Shown one piece after another: positions 31,012 to 43,709 of a DNA stretch of 64,000 bases; the stretch's first letter is position 1; the number at the start of each line of letters is the position of its first letter. The DNA comes from an uncultured Rhodospirillaceae bacterium (GTDB taxonomy: Bacteria > Pseudomonadota > Alphaproteobacteria > Rhodospirillales > Casp-alpha2): contig CAJWCU010000001.1 of NCBI GenBank assembly GCA_913030825.1, positions 124,001 through 188,000 on the forward strand, in the 5' to 3' direction. A program made the translations under genes and the position numbers. The notes under the pieces were generated by a model that was not told the DNA's origin, ran no database searches, and was given only the letters and a program-made list of their open reading frames with translations.

Positions 31012-31541
31012 TTGCTCCCCGGTGCGGTGCTGCCGACCGGGCGTTCGCGCAGCGAGGTTTCTTTTTGGGATTCGAACTGGCGCGCGGTCCAGGTCGTCTT
31101 GAAATAGGCGATCAGGGCCCAGATTTCCTGTTCCGACAATTTACCGCCCTGGGCGTCGCCATAGGCCGTGTCGTGGATGCGCTCGGACTTGCCGCCTTTG
31201 ATGCGGGTGCCCGTGGCGATGGCGTCGAACAGGCGCTGATCCGACAGGTGCCAGGTCGTGCCGTCGGCGGACAACGGAATGCCCGCCTGCTTGGCGTTTT
31301 CGACTTCCCAGGTCGGTTTGCCTTTCAGCTTCACGCCGTGGCAGGCCATGCAGTTCCGCTGATAGGTCAGCTGGCCCAGATCGCCCTGCTTCTTGTTTTC
31401 CACGGCGGCGAGGCTTTGTTCCGCCGGGCGGTTGGCCGCGATGAAGCCGACGGTGGCGATGCAGATCGCCACGACGCCCAGGCCGAACCAAAGGCCCAGG
31501 CGCGAATGTTTGGGGGCTGTCTGCATCGCCTCTGACGTCAT
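31008..31541 (-). CDS. Membrane-anchored cytochrome c lacking the usual axial methionine
   Basis: This is a 177-residue c-type cytochrome with an N-terminal transmembrane anchor (about residues 15-36) and one heme site, CMACH (Cys64, Cys67, His68). Related anchored cytochromes read MPAF/YGD in the distal loop; here the equivalent reads HDTAYGD, and no Met occurs after the heme motif, so His123 may replace it. It lies 4 nt after asd and overlaps the multicopper oxidase, with which it probably forms an electron-transfer pair. Confidence 0.9.
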   Translation of the reverse strand: MTSEAMQTAPKHSRLGLWFGLGVVAICIATVGFIAANRPAEQSLAAVENKKQGDLGQLTYQRNCMACHGVKLKGKPTWEVENAKQAGIPLSADGTTWHLSDQRLFDAIATGTRIKGGKSERIHDTAYGDAQGGKLSEQEIWALIAYFKTTWTARQFESQKETSLRERPVGSTAPGSK

Positions 31542-31545
31542 CTGA

Positions 31546-32577
31546 TCAGGCCGCCTTCCGCATGTAGGAACGGATCAACTCTTCGGCGATCTGCACCGTG
31601 TTGAGGGCAGCGCCCTTGCGCAGGTTGTCCGACACGCACCAGAACGACAGGCCGTGTTCCACGGTCGGGTCCTTGCGGATACGCGAGACATAGACCGCAT
31701 CCTCGCCGGCGCATTCGACAGGGGTGACGTAGCCTTCGTCGGCCCGGTGATCGACCACCGAGATGCCGGGAGCATCGCGCAGGGCGTTGCGGGCTTCGTC
31801 CTCGGTCACCGGATATTCGAATTCCACGTTCACGGCTTCGGCATGGCCGACGAAGACCGGCACGCGCACGCAGGTCGCGTGAACGGCGATGTCCGGGTCC
31901 AGGATCTTCTTGGTCTCGACCACCATCTTCCACTCCTCCTTGGTCGAGCCGTCTTCCATGAAGACGTCGATGTGCGGAATGACGTTGAAGGCGATCTGCT
32001 TGGGGAACTTGCTCTGGTACTTGTGGAACGGCTCGTTGGCGTAGATGCCGCGCGTCTGATTGAACAGCTCGTCCATGGCTTCCTTGCCGCCACCCGAAAC
32101 GGATTGATAGGTCGAGACGACGACGCGCTTGATCGGCTGCAGGTCGTGCAGCGGCTTCAGCGCGGCGACCATCTGAATCGTCGAACAGTTCGGGTTGGCG
32201 ATGATGTTCTTCTTGCCGTAACCGGCGAGGGCCTCCGGATTGACCTCGGGCACCACCAGGGGCACGTCCGGGTCCATGCGGAAGTGGCTGGTGTTGTCGA
32301 CCACGACGGCGCCGGCGGCGGCGGCGATGGGCGAGAACTTGGCCGAGACCTTGGCGCCGGGGCTCGACAACACGATGTCGGTGCCGGCGAAGTCGAAGGT
32401 TTCCAGGTTCTGGACCTTCAGCACGTCGTCCTCGCCATAGGAAATTTCGCGGCCGGCGGACCGCGCCGAGGCAAGGGCGACGACCTCGTCCGCCGGGAAT
32501 TCCCGTTCGGCCATGATCTGCAATACTTCGCGGCCCACATTGCCGGTGGCGCCGACGACGGCGACTTTATAACCCAT
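31546..32577 (-). CDS. asd: Aspartate-semialdehyde dehydrogenase
   Basis: Asd reduces aspartyl phosphate to aspartate semialdehyde, feeding lysine, threonine and methionine synthesis. The 343 residues start MGYKVAVVGATGNVGREV, with the NADP-binding GATGNVG, and hold the catalytic Cys in NPNCSTIQM. I chose ATG 32577 because AAGGAG is then 9 nt upstream; an ATG two codons earlier (32583) would be only 3 nt from it. The cytochrome c and multicopper oxidase genes follow with almost no gap, an unusual operon partner set. Confidence 0.96.
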   Translation of the reverse strand: MGYKVAVVGATGNVGREVLQIMAEREFPADEVVALASARSAGREISYGEDDVLKVQNLETFDFAGTDIVLSSPGAKVSAKFSPIAAAAGAVVVDNTSHFRMDPDVPLVVPEVNPEALAGYGKKNIIANPNCSTIQMVAALKPLHDLQPIKRVVVSTYQSVSGGGKEAMDELFNQTRGIYANEPFHKYQSKFPKQIAFNVIPHIDVFMEDGSTKEEWKMVVETKKILDPDIAVHATCVRVPVFVGHAEAVNVEFEYPVTEDEARNALRDAPGISVVDHRADEGYVTPVECAGEDAVYVSRIRKDPTVEHGLSFWCVSDNLRKGAALNTVQIAEELIRSYMRKAA

Positions 32578-32651
32578 CTTCATACTCTCCTTACGTCCGA
32601 TAGGGGCCTTTGGATTTCTCGACCCGCCCGGAACGTTGCGCCTATCATAAC

Positions 32652-32688
32652 GCAAACGGCCCGCGGGGTGCATCCGCGGGCCGTTTGC
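32652..32688. other. Perfect 15-bp hairpin between DUF2254 gene and asd
   Basis: GCAAACGGCCCGCGG (32652-32666) pairs without mismatch with 32674-32688 around a 7-nt loop. There is no T tract on either strand. It is 165 nt after the DUF2254 stop and 75 nt before the asd start on the same strand, so it could end one transcript or lie in the leader of the next. The rest of 32578-32853 shows nothing else. Confidence 0.6.
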
Positions 32689-32853
32689 AAATATTGCACA
32701 AGCAAGCTGGCCCGCGTCACCTCGTGGTGGCGGTTTTAATGGTCGCTTTAATCGTCAGCGACCGGGCCGGAATGATCATGTGCGTGTTCATGGCGCCTGG
32801 AATACCCGCTTCCGTTTCCGCTGGCAAGTGGTTTCACGCCGAAGGGGCTCGGT

Positions 32854-34266
32854 CTAGCCCCTCTCGCGGATTGCCGTCTTGACGGCCTTCGCGGCATCTT
32901 CCATGGCGTTCCGGTCGTCTTCCAGGGTCAATCGGTCGCGGGCCATTTCGGCGGCGCGATCGGCCTCCTCGGCGATGCTTTCCAGATGATCCTCGGAGAT
33001 CACCGGGATCATTTCCGCAAGAGCATACAGAACGCGTTTCACGACTTCGACCTGTCCGGCGCCTTCGCGCACCACCGGTCGGAAGGCACGGATCAGGAAC
33101 TGGTCGAAGGCGATGACCCGGCGGATCACTCGCCCACCCTTGACCACGGCCACCGGATACTCCGATGCGGGCACTTGCCCCGCACGGGTCAGAAGGGCCG
33201 CCAGGTAATTGACGCAGACGATCGCCGATTGCGGATCGTTCATGCTGGGCGACAGAGCCCGGCAAGCGATCTCGGACAGGATTTCGATGCCCAGGCGCGG
33301 GTCGTCCTCGGGCGTGCGTTCGCCGCCGATGGCGACCGAGCGGGCGAGTTGCGCCTGGGCGTCTTCGTCGTGTCGCGTTTCGCCCCAGACGGTCATCAAC
33401 GGCGTTGCGCCGTAGACGAAGTCGCCTTCGGCGGCATGAAGCTTGACCCGAAGGTCGAGAGATTCCGCCGACTGGGCCATGGAGTCCACATTGACCAATT
33501 GAACGTAGCCGGTCGCACCGGCCCGCACCAACGCGCCGTCGTCGTCTTCCGTATCGGGCGACGATGCGGCGCCTTCGTCTGTCCTGGCCATGGCGAAATA
33601 GGTATCCAGACGATCACCTGCCTGATCGTAAACTTTCACGATGATGCGGTTCAGCTTCGTTGCGGCGGCAACGTGATGCATCCATTGCAGCAGATAGCGG
33701 ATCGCCCAGATACCCAGCAGCATGGACGTGCCGAACATCAGAGTCACCCCGGCGCCGGAAACGGCTTCGAACCCGAACATGCCGAGTGCCGCCACCGCGA
33801 AAACGAAGGTGGCGAGAAAGGTCGACAGCGCGTTCTGGGTGATCGGATCGGCCATCAATTCGGGCACCGCGCGGGGCGATGCCTGATTGGCCGCAAGGTT
33901 GAGGACCAACATGGTGACCGACAGGGTCACCGTCGTCACCGTCAGCATGCCGCCCGCGACAAGCCGTAAGAGGTCCTTCGCGGCCTCGCCGTCGATGATC
34001 GGCAGAAAATTTGCCGCCGCTTCGGGGATCGATTGGTCGACCCCGGCAATCACCAAGGCGACCGCCGCCGCGAGCAGGCTGCAGACCGACGGCCGAAACC
34101 ACATGGCGGTGCGGATTTCCCGCGTGAACTTGATCAGCTTGGTCAGATAAATCGCTTCTAGCGCGCCGGCCCTGCGGCCGCTGCGTCCCTCGGTCAGACA
34201 ATTCGATCCTGCCGGTCGTCTTTCCGGCCTCGGGGTCAGTATAGCGGTGCCGATCCGATCCGGCAC
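32854..34266 (-). CDS. DUF2254 family membrane protein
   Basis: This is a predicted inner-membrane protein of up to 470 residues. The first half has four membrane segments (LLAAAVALVIAGVD, TVTTVTLSVTMLVLNLA, LATFVFAVAALGMFGF, MLLGIWAIRYLL). The soluble second half contains the family motifs ATGYVQLVNVDSM and RALSPSMNDPQSAIVCV. The function of the family is unknown. The start is uncertain: GTG 34266 is the only good candidate that keeps the helix before MWFRPSVC, but a TATACT box at 34238-34243 (minus strand) lies inside that extension. The nearest ATG is 34110. Confidence 0.82.
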   Translation of the reverse strand: MPDRIGTAILTPRPERRPAGSNCLTEGRSGRRAGALEAIYLTKLIKFTREIRTAMWFRPSVCSLLAAAVALVIAGVDQSIPEAAANFLPIIDGEAAKDLLRLVAGGMLTVTTVTLSVTMLVLNLAANQASPRAVPELMADPITQNALSTFLATFVFAVAALGMFGFEAVSGAGVTLMFGTSMLLGIWAIRYLLQWMHHVAAATKLNRIIVKVYDQAGDRLDTYFAMARTDEGAASSPDTEDDDGALVRAGATGYVQLVNVDSMAQSAESLDLRVKLHAAEGDFVYGATPLMTVWGETRHDEDAQAQLARSVAIGGERTPEDDPRLGIEILSEIACRALSPSMNDPQSAIVCVNYLAALLTRAGQVPASEYPVAVVKGGRVIRRVIAFDQFLIRAFRPVVREGAGQVEVVKRVLYALAEMIPVISEDHLESIAEEADRAAEMARDRLTLEDDRNAMEDAAKAVKTAIRERG

Positions 34267-34275
34267 AGCGTCTTG

Positions 34276-35838
<1,563 letters not shown>

Positions 35839-35955
35839 GCTCAACCCTTGTCGGCTGCCCCCGCACCCGAAATCGAGGGGCGAGGGATGCCGATCTTATC
35901 CGGCCAATAGTCTAGCCAAACATGATAGCCGGGGCTGTGATGACAGACACCTGCG

Positions 35956-35981
35956 GAATTGGGCCGTCCGGCCCTTTTTCC
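35956..35981 (+). terminator. Terminator-like hairpin between leuB and the histidine kinase
   Basis: GGGCC (35961-35965) pairs with GGCCC (35970-35974), extended by GGAA/TTCC, and TTTTT follows on the plus strand. On the minus strand, where leuB ends, no T tract follows, so its use as the leuB terminator is uncertain. The leuB stop itself sits in a 12-bp palindrome, CCGCCTAGGCGG. Confidence 0.5.
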
Positions 35982-35988
35982 AATCCGC

Positions 35989-37098
35989 CTAGGCGGACAG
36001 CTTATCCAATTCCTTGGTCACATGGTCGCCCATGTCGGTCGTCGAGATCTTGGTCATCCCGGCTTCCAGGATATCCGGCGTCCGCAGGCCCGCATCCAAC
36101 ACGTTCTTGCAGGCCTGATCGATCAGGTCCGCATCCTCGCCCATGTCGAAGGAATATTTCAGGCACATGGCGAAGGACTGGATCATAGCCAGCGGGTTGG
36201 CGATGCCTTGTCCGGCGATGTCAGGGGCGGAGCCGTGGACCGGCTCGTACAGCGCCTTGCGGCGCCCATCGCTGTCGGCGGCCCCCAGGGACGCCGAGGG
36301 CAGCATGCCCAGCGAGCCCGTCAGCATGGCCGCGCAATCGGACAGGATGTCGCCGAACAGGTTGTCGGTGACGATCACGTCGAACTGCTTGGGCTGGCGC
36401 ACGAGCTGCATGGCGCAGTTATCGGCATACATGTGATGCAGGTCGATATCGGGGAAATCGGCGCCGATTTCGGTCGCGATCTGGCGCCACAGCACGCCGG
36501 TTTCCATGACGTTGGCTTTTTCGACGGAATGCACCTTGCCCGACCGCTTGCCTGCCAATTCGAAGGCCAGACGGCAGACCCGTTCGATCTCGGCTTCGGA
36601 ATAGACCTGGGTGTCGACGGCTTTGCGCGTGCCGTCGGCCAGCTTTTCGATGCCGCGTGGCTTGCCGAAATAGACGCCGCCCGTGAGTTCGCGGACGATC
36701 AGCATGTCCAGGCCGGAGACCAATTCTTCTTTCAGGCTCGACGCCTTGGCCATCGCCGGCAGAACCGTCGCCGGGCGCAGGTTGGCGTAAAGATCCATTT
36801 CCTTGCGCAGCGTCAACAGGCCCATTTCCGGGCGCAGGTCGCGCTCGACATTATCCCATTTCGGTCCGCCGACGGCGCCCAGCAAGACCGCGTCGACGCC
36901 CATGGCGTCGGCCAGCGTGTTGTCGCCGAGCGGTTGGCCGTATTTGTCGATGGCGGCCCCGCCGACGACGTCGTTGGTCACGTCGAACGAGACGTGGCGG
37001 CGCTTGTCCATCCAGTCGATGATGGTCTGCACCTGTTTCATCACTTCGGGGCCGATCCCGTCGCCGGGCAGCATCAGCAGTTTTTTGTTGGCAGCCAT
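35989..37098 (-). CDS. leuB: 3-isopropylmalate dehydrogenase
   Basis: LeuB oxidises and decarboxylates 3-isopropylmalate in leucine synthesis. The 369-residue protein starts [20 protein letters not shown] at ATG 37098, with GGAGG 7 nt upstream, and has [21 protein letters not shown] and [18 protein letters not shown] with the metal and substrate residues. It lies downstream of leuC, cupin, leuD and a second leuC on the same strand. Confidence 0.97.
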   Translation of the reverse strand: MAANKKLLMLPGDGIGPEVMKQVQTIIDWMDKRRHVSFDVTNDVVGGAAIDKYGQPLGDNTLADAMGVDAVLLGAVGGPKWDNVERDLRPEMGLLTLRKEMDLYANLRPATVLPAMAKASSLKEELVSGLDMLIVRELTGGVYFGKPRGIEKLADGTRKAVDTQVYSEAEIERVCRLAFELAGKRSGKVHSVEKANVMETGVLWRQIATEIGADFPDIDLHHMYADNCAMQLVRQPKQFDVIVTDNLFGDILSDCAAMLTGSLGMLPSASLGAADSDGRRKALYEPVHGSAPDIAGQGIANPLAMIQSFAMCLKYSFDMGEDADLIDQACKNVLDAGLRTPDILEAGMTKISTTDMGDHVTKELDKLSA

Positions 37099-37118
37099 TT
37101 GGAAACCTCCGTGTTCGT

Positions 37119-37448
37119 TCAATCGACGATGAAAAGCTTGGCACCTATTCCCGTGGAGGAAAGGTGCGCATCGGCGTCGTCGCCGACTTGGTAACTTTGC
37201 CCGGGCAGCAGCGAGAAGCGCCGCCCGTCCTTTAATTCGGTGTCCAATTGCCCGTCTAGAACGTAAAGGACATGGCCTTTGGAACACCAATGATCGGCCC
37301 GATAGCCCGGCGAATATTCAACCTGTCTGACCCGGATCGCACCGAATTTCCGGACCCGCCAGGTGGCAAAACCGGTTTCTCCGGGGTGATTTTCCGGCTC
37401 GACGTCGGACCAATCGACGACGTCAAATGGGAAGGCGGGCATATCCAT
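37119..37448 (-). CDS. DHCW-motif cupin-fold protein
   Basis: This is a 109-residue small cupin. The motif [18 protein letters not shown] at about residues 50-67 carries His and Cys residues typical of the DHCW group and is followed by [18 protein letters not shown]. It begins [17 protein letters not shown]. Its function is unknown; it sits 12 nt after the first leuC and 20 nt before leuB, so it is probably co-transcribed with leucine genes. Confidence 0.88.
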   Translation of the reverse strand: MDMPAFPFDVVDWSDVEPENHPGETGFATWRVRKFGAIRVRQVEYSPGYRADHWCSKGHVLYVLDGQLDTELKDGRRFSLLPGQSYQVGDDADAHLSSTGIGAKLFIVD

Positions 37449-37460
37449 CGGGGCGACCGT

Positions 37461-38864
<1,404 letters not shown>

Positions 38865-38946
38865 GGGTGGTGATCCTCCCGCGGATGCGTCTGCGTCGGC
38901 CCCCCGGTCGACTGATGGGATTTGGCTTCCCGTGCTTTTTTATGCC

Positions 38947-38984
38947 GCCCGGGACCGGTCTCGGACCGACCCCGGGGGCTTTTT
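38947..38984. other. Long hairpin between leuD and the downstream leuC
   Basis: A near-perfect stem pairs 38947-38960 with 38964-38979, with a 3-nt loop. T residues follow on the plus strand (38980-38984), but on the minus strand (the leu operon sense) the flank is A-rich before and not T-rich after. So it is not a classical terminator for leuD and may be a processing or antitermination element. Confidence 0.5.
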
Positions 38985-39004
38985 CGTTGTCCGCGTTAGG
39001 CGGA

Positions 39005-39631
39005 TCAGACGGCCTTCGCCGCCCCGGGGATCCAGGGCTGGGCCGCTTCGCGTTTTTGTTCGAACTCGCCGATTTTGTCGGCTTTCTGTTCGGTCAAGCC
39101 GATGTCGTCCAGACCGTTCAACAGGCAATACTTGCGGAACGGGTCGATGTCGAAATGCAGCGTGCCGCCGTCCGGGCCCTCGATGACCTGGTTTTCCAGA
39201 TCGACGGTCAAGGTCGCGTTGGCGCCGCGTTCGGCGTCGTCCATGAGCTTTTCCAGGTCTTCCTTGGAGACCTTGATCAGCAACATGCCGTTCTTGAAGC
39301 TGTTGTTATAGAAGATGTCGGCGAAGGACGTGGAGATCACGCATTTGATGCCGAAATCCTTGAGCGCCCAGGGCGCGTGCTCACGCGACGAGCCGCAACC
39401 GAAGTTGTCGCCGGCGACGATGATCTCGGCGCCCCGGTAGGCGGGCTTGTTGAGGACGAAATCCTCGTTTTCCGAACCGTCTTCGTTGAACCGTGCGTCG
39501 TGGAACAGGTGCTTGCCCAGGCCCTCGCGCTTGATGGTTTTCAGGAACTGTTTCGGAATGATCATGTCGGTGTCGATGTTGATCATGTCCAGGGGGGCGG
39601 CGACGCCCGTCAGCTTGGTGAACTTTTCCAT
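39005..39631 (-). CDS. leuD: 3-isopropylmalate dehydratase small subunit
   Basis: This is the 208-residue small subunit, beginning [20 protein letters not shown] with the conserved [12 protein letters not shown] and the [17 protein letters not shown] motif. It is flanked on both sides by leuC genes on the same strand. Confidence 0.97.
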   Translation of the reverse strand: MEKFTKLTGVAAPLDMINIDTDMIIPKQFLKTIKREGLGKHLFHDARFNEDGSENEDFVLNKPAYRGAEIIVAGDNFGCGSSREHAPWALKDFGIKCVISTSFADIFYNNSFKNGMLLIKVSKEDLEKLMDDAERGANATLTVDLENQVIEGPDGGTLHFDIDPFRKYCLLNGLDDIGLTEQKADKIGEFEQKREAAQPWIPGAAKAV

Positions 39632-39662
39632 TGTCTTGTTTCCTCTTGCGTCCGGGACAGGG

Positions 39663-41066
39663 TCAGATCTTGCGCACGTCGGCCAGATGGCCGGTCACGG
39701 CGGCGGCGGCGGCCATCGCCGGGCTGACCAGATGGGTGCGCGAACCGGCACCCTGGCGGCCTTTGAAGTTGCGGTTCGACGTCGAGGCGCAACGCATGCC
39801 GGACGGCACTTTGTCCTCGTTCATGCCCAGGCACATGGAGCAGCCGGGCTCCCGCCATTCGAAACCGGCTTCCAGCAGGATCTTGTCCAGACCTTCTTCT
39901 TCCGCCTGTTCCTTGACCAGGCCGGACCCCGGTACGACTAGGGCCGTGACGTGATCGGCGACCTTGCGGCCTCGGGCGACTTCGGCGACGGCGCGAATGT
40001 CTTCGATCCGGCCGTTGGTGCAGGAGCCGACGAACATGTAGTCGATCTTGACCTCTTCCATCGGCGTGCCCGAGGTCAGGCCCATGTAGGCGAGCGACGC
40101 CTTGACCGCTTCCTGCTTGTCCGGGTTGTCGAAGTCTTCCGGCGACGGGACGACGGCGGAAATCGGCACAACGTCCTCGGGCGAGGTGCCCCAGGTGACC
40201 TGCGGCTCGATATGGGCCGCGTCCATGGTGACTTCCTTCTGGTAGGTCGCGCCCTCGTCCGACGGCAGCGTCTTCCAATAGGCGACGGCGGCTTCCCAAT
40301 TCGCGCCCTTGGGCGACATCGGGCGGCCCTTCAGGTATTCGAAGGTCGTCTCGTCGGGCGCGATCAGGCCGGCGCGGGCACCGCCCTCGATCGTCATGTT
40401 GGAGACCGTCATGCGGCCTTCCATCGTGAGATCGCGGATCGCCTTGCCGGCGTATTCGATGACATGGCCGGTGCCGCCGGCGGTGCCGATCTGGCCGATG
40501 ATGGCGAGGACCAGGTCCTTGCCGGTGCAGCCGAAGGGCAGGTCGCCCTCGACCGTGATGCGCATGTTCTTCAGCGGCGATTGCAAAAGCGTCTGGGTCG
40601 CCAGCACGTGTTCGACCTCGGACGTGCCGATGCCGAAGGCCAAGGAACCGAAGGCGCCGTGGGTCGCCGTGTGGCTGTCGCCGCAGACGATCGTGGTGCC
40701 GGGCAGGGTGAAGCCCTGTTCCGGGCCGATCACATGGACGATGCCCTGGCGCAGGTCGTTCATATCGAACAGCGGCACGCCGAAGTCGTCGCAGTTCTTG
40801 GACAGGGTTTCGACCTGCAGGCGGGATTCCGGATCGTCGATGCCGTGCGACCGGTCGGTCGTCGGCACGTTGTGGTCGGCGACGCCGAGCGTCAGGTCAG
40901 GGCGGTGAACCTTGCGGCCCGCCATGCGCAGGCCTTCGAAAGCCTGGGGGGTGGTCACTTCGTGGATGAGATGACGGTCGATGTAGATCAGGCAGGTACC
41001 GTCTTCCTGCACTTCAACCAGGTGGCCGTCCCAGATTTTCTCGAACAGCGTTTTCGGTTGAGCCAT
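39663..41066 (-). CDS. leuC: 3-isopropylmalate dehydratase large subunit, second copy (upstream of leuD)
   Basis: This is the leuC copy nearest the leu operon promoter, 467 residues, 31 nt upstream of leuD. The cysteine motifs [11 protein letters not shown] and [12 protein letters not shown] are intact. A 206-nt tract is identical to the other copy, offset by exactly 2202 nt. A perfect TATAAT on the minus strand lies at 41141-41146, giving a leader of about 67 nt. Confidence 0.97.
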   Translation of the reverse strand: MAQPKTLFEKIWDGHLVEVQEDGTCLIYIDRHLIHEVTTPQAFEGLRMAGRKVHRPDLTLGVADHNVPTTDRSHGIDDPESRLQVETLSKNCDDFGVPLFDMNDLRQGIVHVIGPEQGFTLPGTTIVCGDSHTATHGAFGSLAFGIGTSEVEHVLATQTLLQSPLKNMRITVEGDLPFGCTGKDLVLAIIGQIGTAGGTGHVIEYAGKAIRDLTMEGRMTVSNMTIEGGARAGLIAPDETTFEYLKGRPMSPKGANWEAAVAYWKTLPSDEGATYQKEVTMDAAHIEPQVTWGTSPEDVVPISAVVPSPEDFDNPDKQEAVKASLAYMGLTSGTPMEEVKIDYMFVGSCTNGRIEDIRAVAEVARGRKVADHVTALVVPGSGLVKEQAEEEGLDKILLEAGFEWREPGCSMCLGMNEDKVPSGMRCASTSNRNFKGRQGAGSRTHLVSPAMAAAAAVTGHLADVRKI

Positions 41067-41140
41067 GGGTATTTCCTCCGACGTGATGACGCCGGCCCCC
41101 GACGGCGTTCTGATTGCGCGGTCTTTTTATCGTAGTCGTT

Positions 41141-41184
41141 ATTATATTGGCCCGCCCGCCCGGTTTTCGCAAACCGGGGCGGGC
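41141..41184 (-). promoter_or_regulatory. Putative leu operon promoter and rplS hairpin
   Basis: TATAAT (41141-41146, minus strand) is a perfect -10 box for leuC. The strong hairpin at 41154-41184, which would end the upstream rplS transcript, occupies the place of the -35 region. No T tract follows the hairpin, and no consensus -35 is visible. Confidence 0.45.
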
Positions 41185-41197
41185 GTGCGGCCGAAGA

Positions 41198-41704
41198 TTA
41201 TTCTTCGGTTTGGGCTTCTTGTTCCGCGGGGGCTTCGGCCTGAGCCTGCGCTTTTTTGGCGGCTTTCTTCTTCGAGGCTTCGTCGCGCAGAGCCTTGGCT
41301 TCGCGCGCGGCCTGTTTTTCTTCCTGGGACACCTTGCCCGAGAAACCGTCGGTCTTTTCCGCGATACGGGCGGCCTTACCGGTACGGCCCCGCAGGTAGT
41401 AGAGCTTGGCCCGGCGGACATCGCCGCGGCGGACGACTTCGATGCTGTCGACGTTCGGCGAATACAGCGGGAAGACGCGTTCCACACCTTCGCCGTAGCT
41501 CAGCTTGCGCACGGTGAAGGCCGAATTGACGCCGGCGTTCTTGCGGGCGATGCACACGCCTTCGAAAGCCTGCAGGCGGGTCCGCTCGCCTTCGACGACG
41601 CGGACGTTGACGCGGATCGTATCGCCCGGGGCGAACGTCGGCGCTTTCTTGTCGCCGGTCAGGTGGGCAATCTGTTCCTGATCCAGTTGTTCGATGATGT
41701 TCAT
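41198..41704 (-). CDS. rplS: 50S ribosomal protein L19 with extended C-terminus
   Basis: L19 lies at the 30S/50S interface. The core, [15 protein letters not shown] to [14 protein letters not shown], is about 115 residues, the usual size. Residues about 120-168 form a charged tail rich in Lys, Ala and Glu that is not part of the conserved fold. It is the last gene of ffh-rpsP-rimM-trmD-rplS. Confidence 0.97.
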   Translation of the reverse strand: MNIIEQLDQEQIAHLTGDKKAPTFAPGDTIRVNVRVVEGERTRLQAFEGVCIARKNAGVNSAFTVRKLSYGEGVERVFPLYSPNVDSIEVVRRGDVRRAKLYYLRGRTGKAARIAEKTDGFSGKVSQEEKQAAREAKALRDEASKKKAAKKAQAQAEAPAEQEAQTEE

Positions 41705-41752
41705 GGTTCCAAACCTTTCCTTACAAACGCTTCGCCGTCTCCGGCAATTTCT

Positions 41753-42469
41753 TTAGTTCCGCTCCCGCGCGGCCCATAGGTCGGGCCGCCGTTCGCGGGT
41801 AATTTCCTCTGCCTGGCTTTTCCGCCAGGCTGCGATCTTCTCGTGGTGACCCGAGGTCAAAACCTCCGGCACCGTGCGGCCCTGCCATTCCTGGGGCCGC
41901 GTGTAGTGGGGATATTCCAGCAATCCCCGCTCGAAACTCTCTTCCTCCAGCGATGCCCCCTTGCCCATCACGCCCGGCAACAACCGAAGGCAAGCATCCA
42001 ACATCACCAGCGCCGCCGGCTCGCCGCCCGAAAGGACGAAATCGCCGAGCGATATTTCTTCCGCCGCCTGGGCCTCCAGCACCCGCTGGTCGACCCCTTC
42101 GAAGCGGCCGCAGAGCACGATCATGCCCGGCCCAGCCGCCAATTCCGTCACCCGTTCCTGATCCAGGGGCCGTCCCCTGGGCGTCAGATAGATGAACGGC
42201 AGATCCGGGGTGCTCGCCTTCGCGTTCCGGCCTTCCTTCGCATAAGTGACTGCGGCATCGACCACATCGGGCCGCATCACCATGCCGGGGCCGCCGCCGA
42301 AGGGGGCATCGTCCACGGAGCGGTGTTTATCGCTTGCAAAGTCGCGAATGTCCACCGTTTCCAGGGCCCAGATGCCCTTTTCAAGCGCCGTTCCGGCGAG
42401 CGAATGCCCAAGTGGTCCCGGGAACATTTCCGGGAAAATCGTCACCACTTTGGCCGTCCATGCGCTCAT
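41753..42469 (-). CDS. trmD: tRNA (guanine-N1)-methyltransferase
   Basis: TrmD makes m1G37 in tRNA, needed to hold reading frame. The 238 residues start [20 protein letters not shown] at ATG 42469. The trefoil-knot SAM site includes [16 protein letters not shown] and [16 protein letters not shown]. The start overlaps the rimM stop by 4 nt (ATGA), which fits translational coupling. Confidence 0.97.
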   Translation of the reverse strand: MSAWTAKVVTIFPEMFPGPLGHSLAGTALEKGIWALETVDIRDFASDKHRSVDDAPFGGGPGMVMRPDVVDAAVTYAKEGRNAKASTPDLPFIYLTPRGRPLDQERVTELAAGPGMIVLCGRFEGVDQRVLEAQAAEEISLGDFVLSGGEPAALVMLDACLRLLPGVMGKGASLEEESFERGLLEYPHYTRPQEWQGRTVPEVLTSGHHEKIAAWRKSQAEEITRERRPDLWAARERN

Positions 42470-43059
42470 TGCCGGTCCTGCCCGTTTTCGTTCTGTCCTT
42501 CCTCTTCTTCCGCGTCTTCCAACAGTCCTTCCGGCGGGTCCACCACAATGCGGCCTTCTGCCAGGTCGACGACCGGCACGCAGGCCCGCGTGAAGGGGAC
42601 CATCACGGTCCCGAACGCCCCGCCGGCGATCTCCAGGATGTCGCCGGCGCCGAAGTCGAAAACCCGCCTGACCGTTCCCAGGTCTCCCTGGGGGGCCGTG
42701 GCGCCGAGGCCGATGAGGTCCGAATGATAGTATTCGTCCTCGTCCGGCGGCGGCAGCTTGTCGCGCCCGACATACAGGCGCAGACCCTTCAGCTTGTCCG
42801 CCGCCGTGCGGTCCTGGACCCCTTCGACGCGGGCGATCATCACGCCCTTCGCCTGTCCGGTGACCGTCAGCTCGACCCGGCGTCCGCCGGTTTCGTCCTC
42901 GAGCGGTCCATAAGCGGCGATGTCTTCCGGGACCTGAGTGAAGGTCTTGACCTTCAACTCGCCCTTCAGTCCGCGGGCCCCGACGATGACGCCCAGGCAA
43001 ACCCGCTCCGGAGTTTCTCCCGGGGGGCGTTCGCCCGTGCTGCGATCATCGTTCGGCAT
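42466..43059 (-). CDS. rimM: Ribosome maturation factor RimM
   Basis: RimM binds ribosomal protein S19 and helps 30S maturation. The 197-residue protein has the N-terminal [19 protein letters not shown] and a PRC-barrel half with YHSDLIGL. It ends with an acidic tail ([14 protein letters not shown]). It lies between rpsP and trmD as usual. Confidence 0.96.
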   Translation of the reverse strand: MPNDDRSTGERPPGETPERVCLGVIVGARGLKGELKVKTFTQVPEDIAAYGPLEDETGGRRVELTVTGQAKGVMIARVEGVQDRTAADKLKGLRLYVGRDKLPPPDEDEYYHSDLIGLGATAPQGDLGTVRRVFDFGAGDILEIAGGAFGTVMVPFTRACVPVVDLAEGRIVVDPPEGLLEDAEEEEGQNENGQDRQ

Positions 43060-43092
43060 GGCCTGCCTGCCACCTATGACGGAATCCGCCGA

Positions 43093-43614
43093 TTACTCCT
43101 TGGTCTCCTCTTCGGCTTCCTCGGCCGGCGCTTCTTCCGCCGCCGCTTCTTCCGCCGGCGCCTCTTCTGCCGGGGCTTCCGCTTCGGCAGCCGCTTCTTC
43201 GGCCGGGGCCTCTTCCTCGGCCGGTGCTGCCGCCGCTTCGGCTTCGGCCGCGGCGGCCGCTTCCGCCGCCGCCTTCAGCTTGTCTTCACGCTCCTGCTGG
43301 CGTTCCAGGGTCTTGGCCTTGGGGGCCGCGCGCTTGGTCTGATTCTGCGGCACCGGACGGGTGTCGGTCAGGCCGGCGGCGCCCAGGAAACGATGGACGC
43401 GGTCGGACGGCTGGGCGCCGACGCCGAGCCAATGCTTGATGCGCTCTTCGTTCAGCTTGACGCGCTCGGGATTGTCCTTCGGCAGCATCGGGTTATAGGA
43501 GCCGACGCGCTCGATGAACTTGCCGTCGCGGGCACGGCGCGAGTCGGCGATGACGATGTGATAGTAGGGCCGCTTCTTGGCGCCGCCCCGGGAAAGCCGG
43601 ATCTTCACTGACAT
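43093..43614 (-). CDS. rpsP: 30S ribosomal protein S16 with long acidic tail
   Basis: S16 is a 30S core protein. The conserved part, [20 protein letters not shown] to [12 protein letters not shown], is about 82 residues. The following 90 residues begin basic, then become an Ala/Glu-rich region (repeats of APAEEA). Such tails occur in related alphaproteobacteria, but this one is long. Confidence 0.97.
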   Translation of the reverse strand: MSVKIRLSRGGAKKRPYYHIVIADSRRARDGKFIERVGSYNPMLPKDNPERVKLNEERIKHWLGVGAQPSDRVHRFLGAAGLTDTRPVPQNQTKRAAPKAKTLERQQEREDKLKAAAEAAAAAEAEAAAAPAEEEAPAEEAAAEAEAPAEEAPAEEAAAEEAPAEEAEEETKE

Positions 43615-43709
43615 ATCGTATTGGTTCCTTAGAGTCTGAAAGTTGAATTCGAAATTCGGTTGCGTGTTGGTGTGTTCGGTTGGTGTTCGGTGTCGGTCTC
43701 CGGCGCCCG

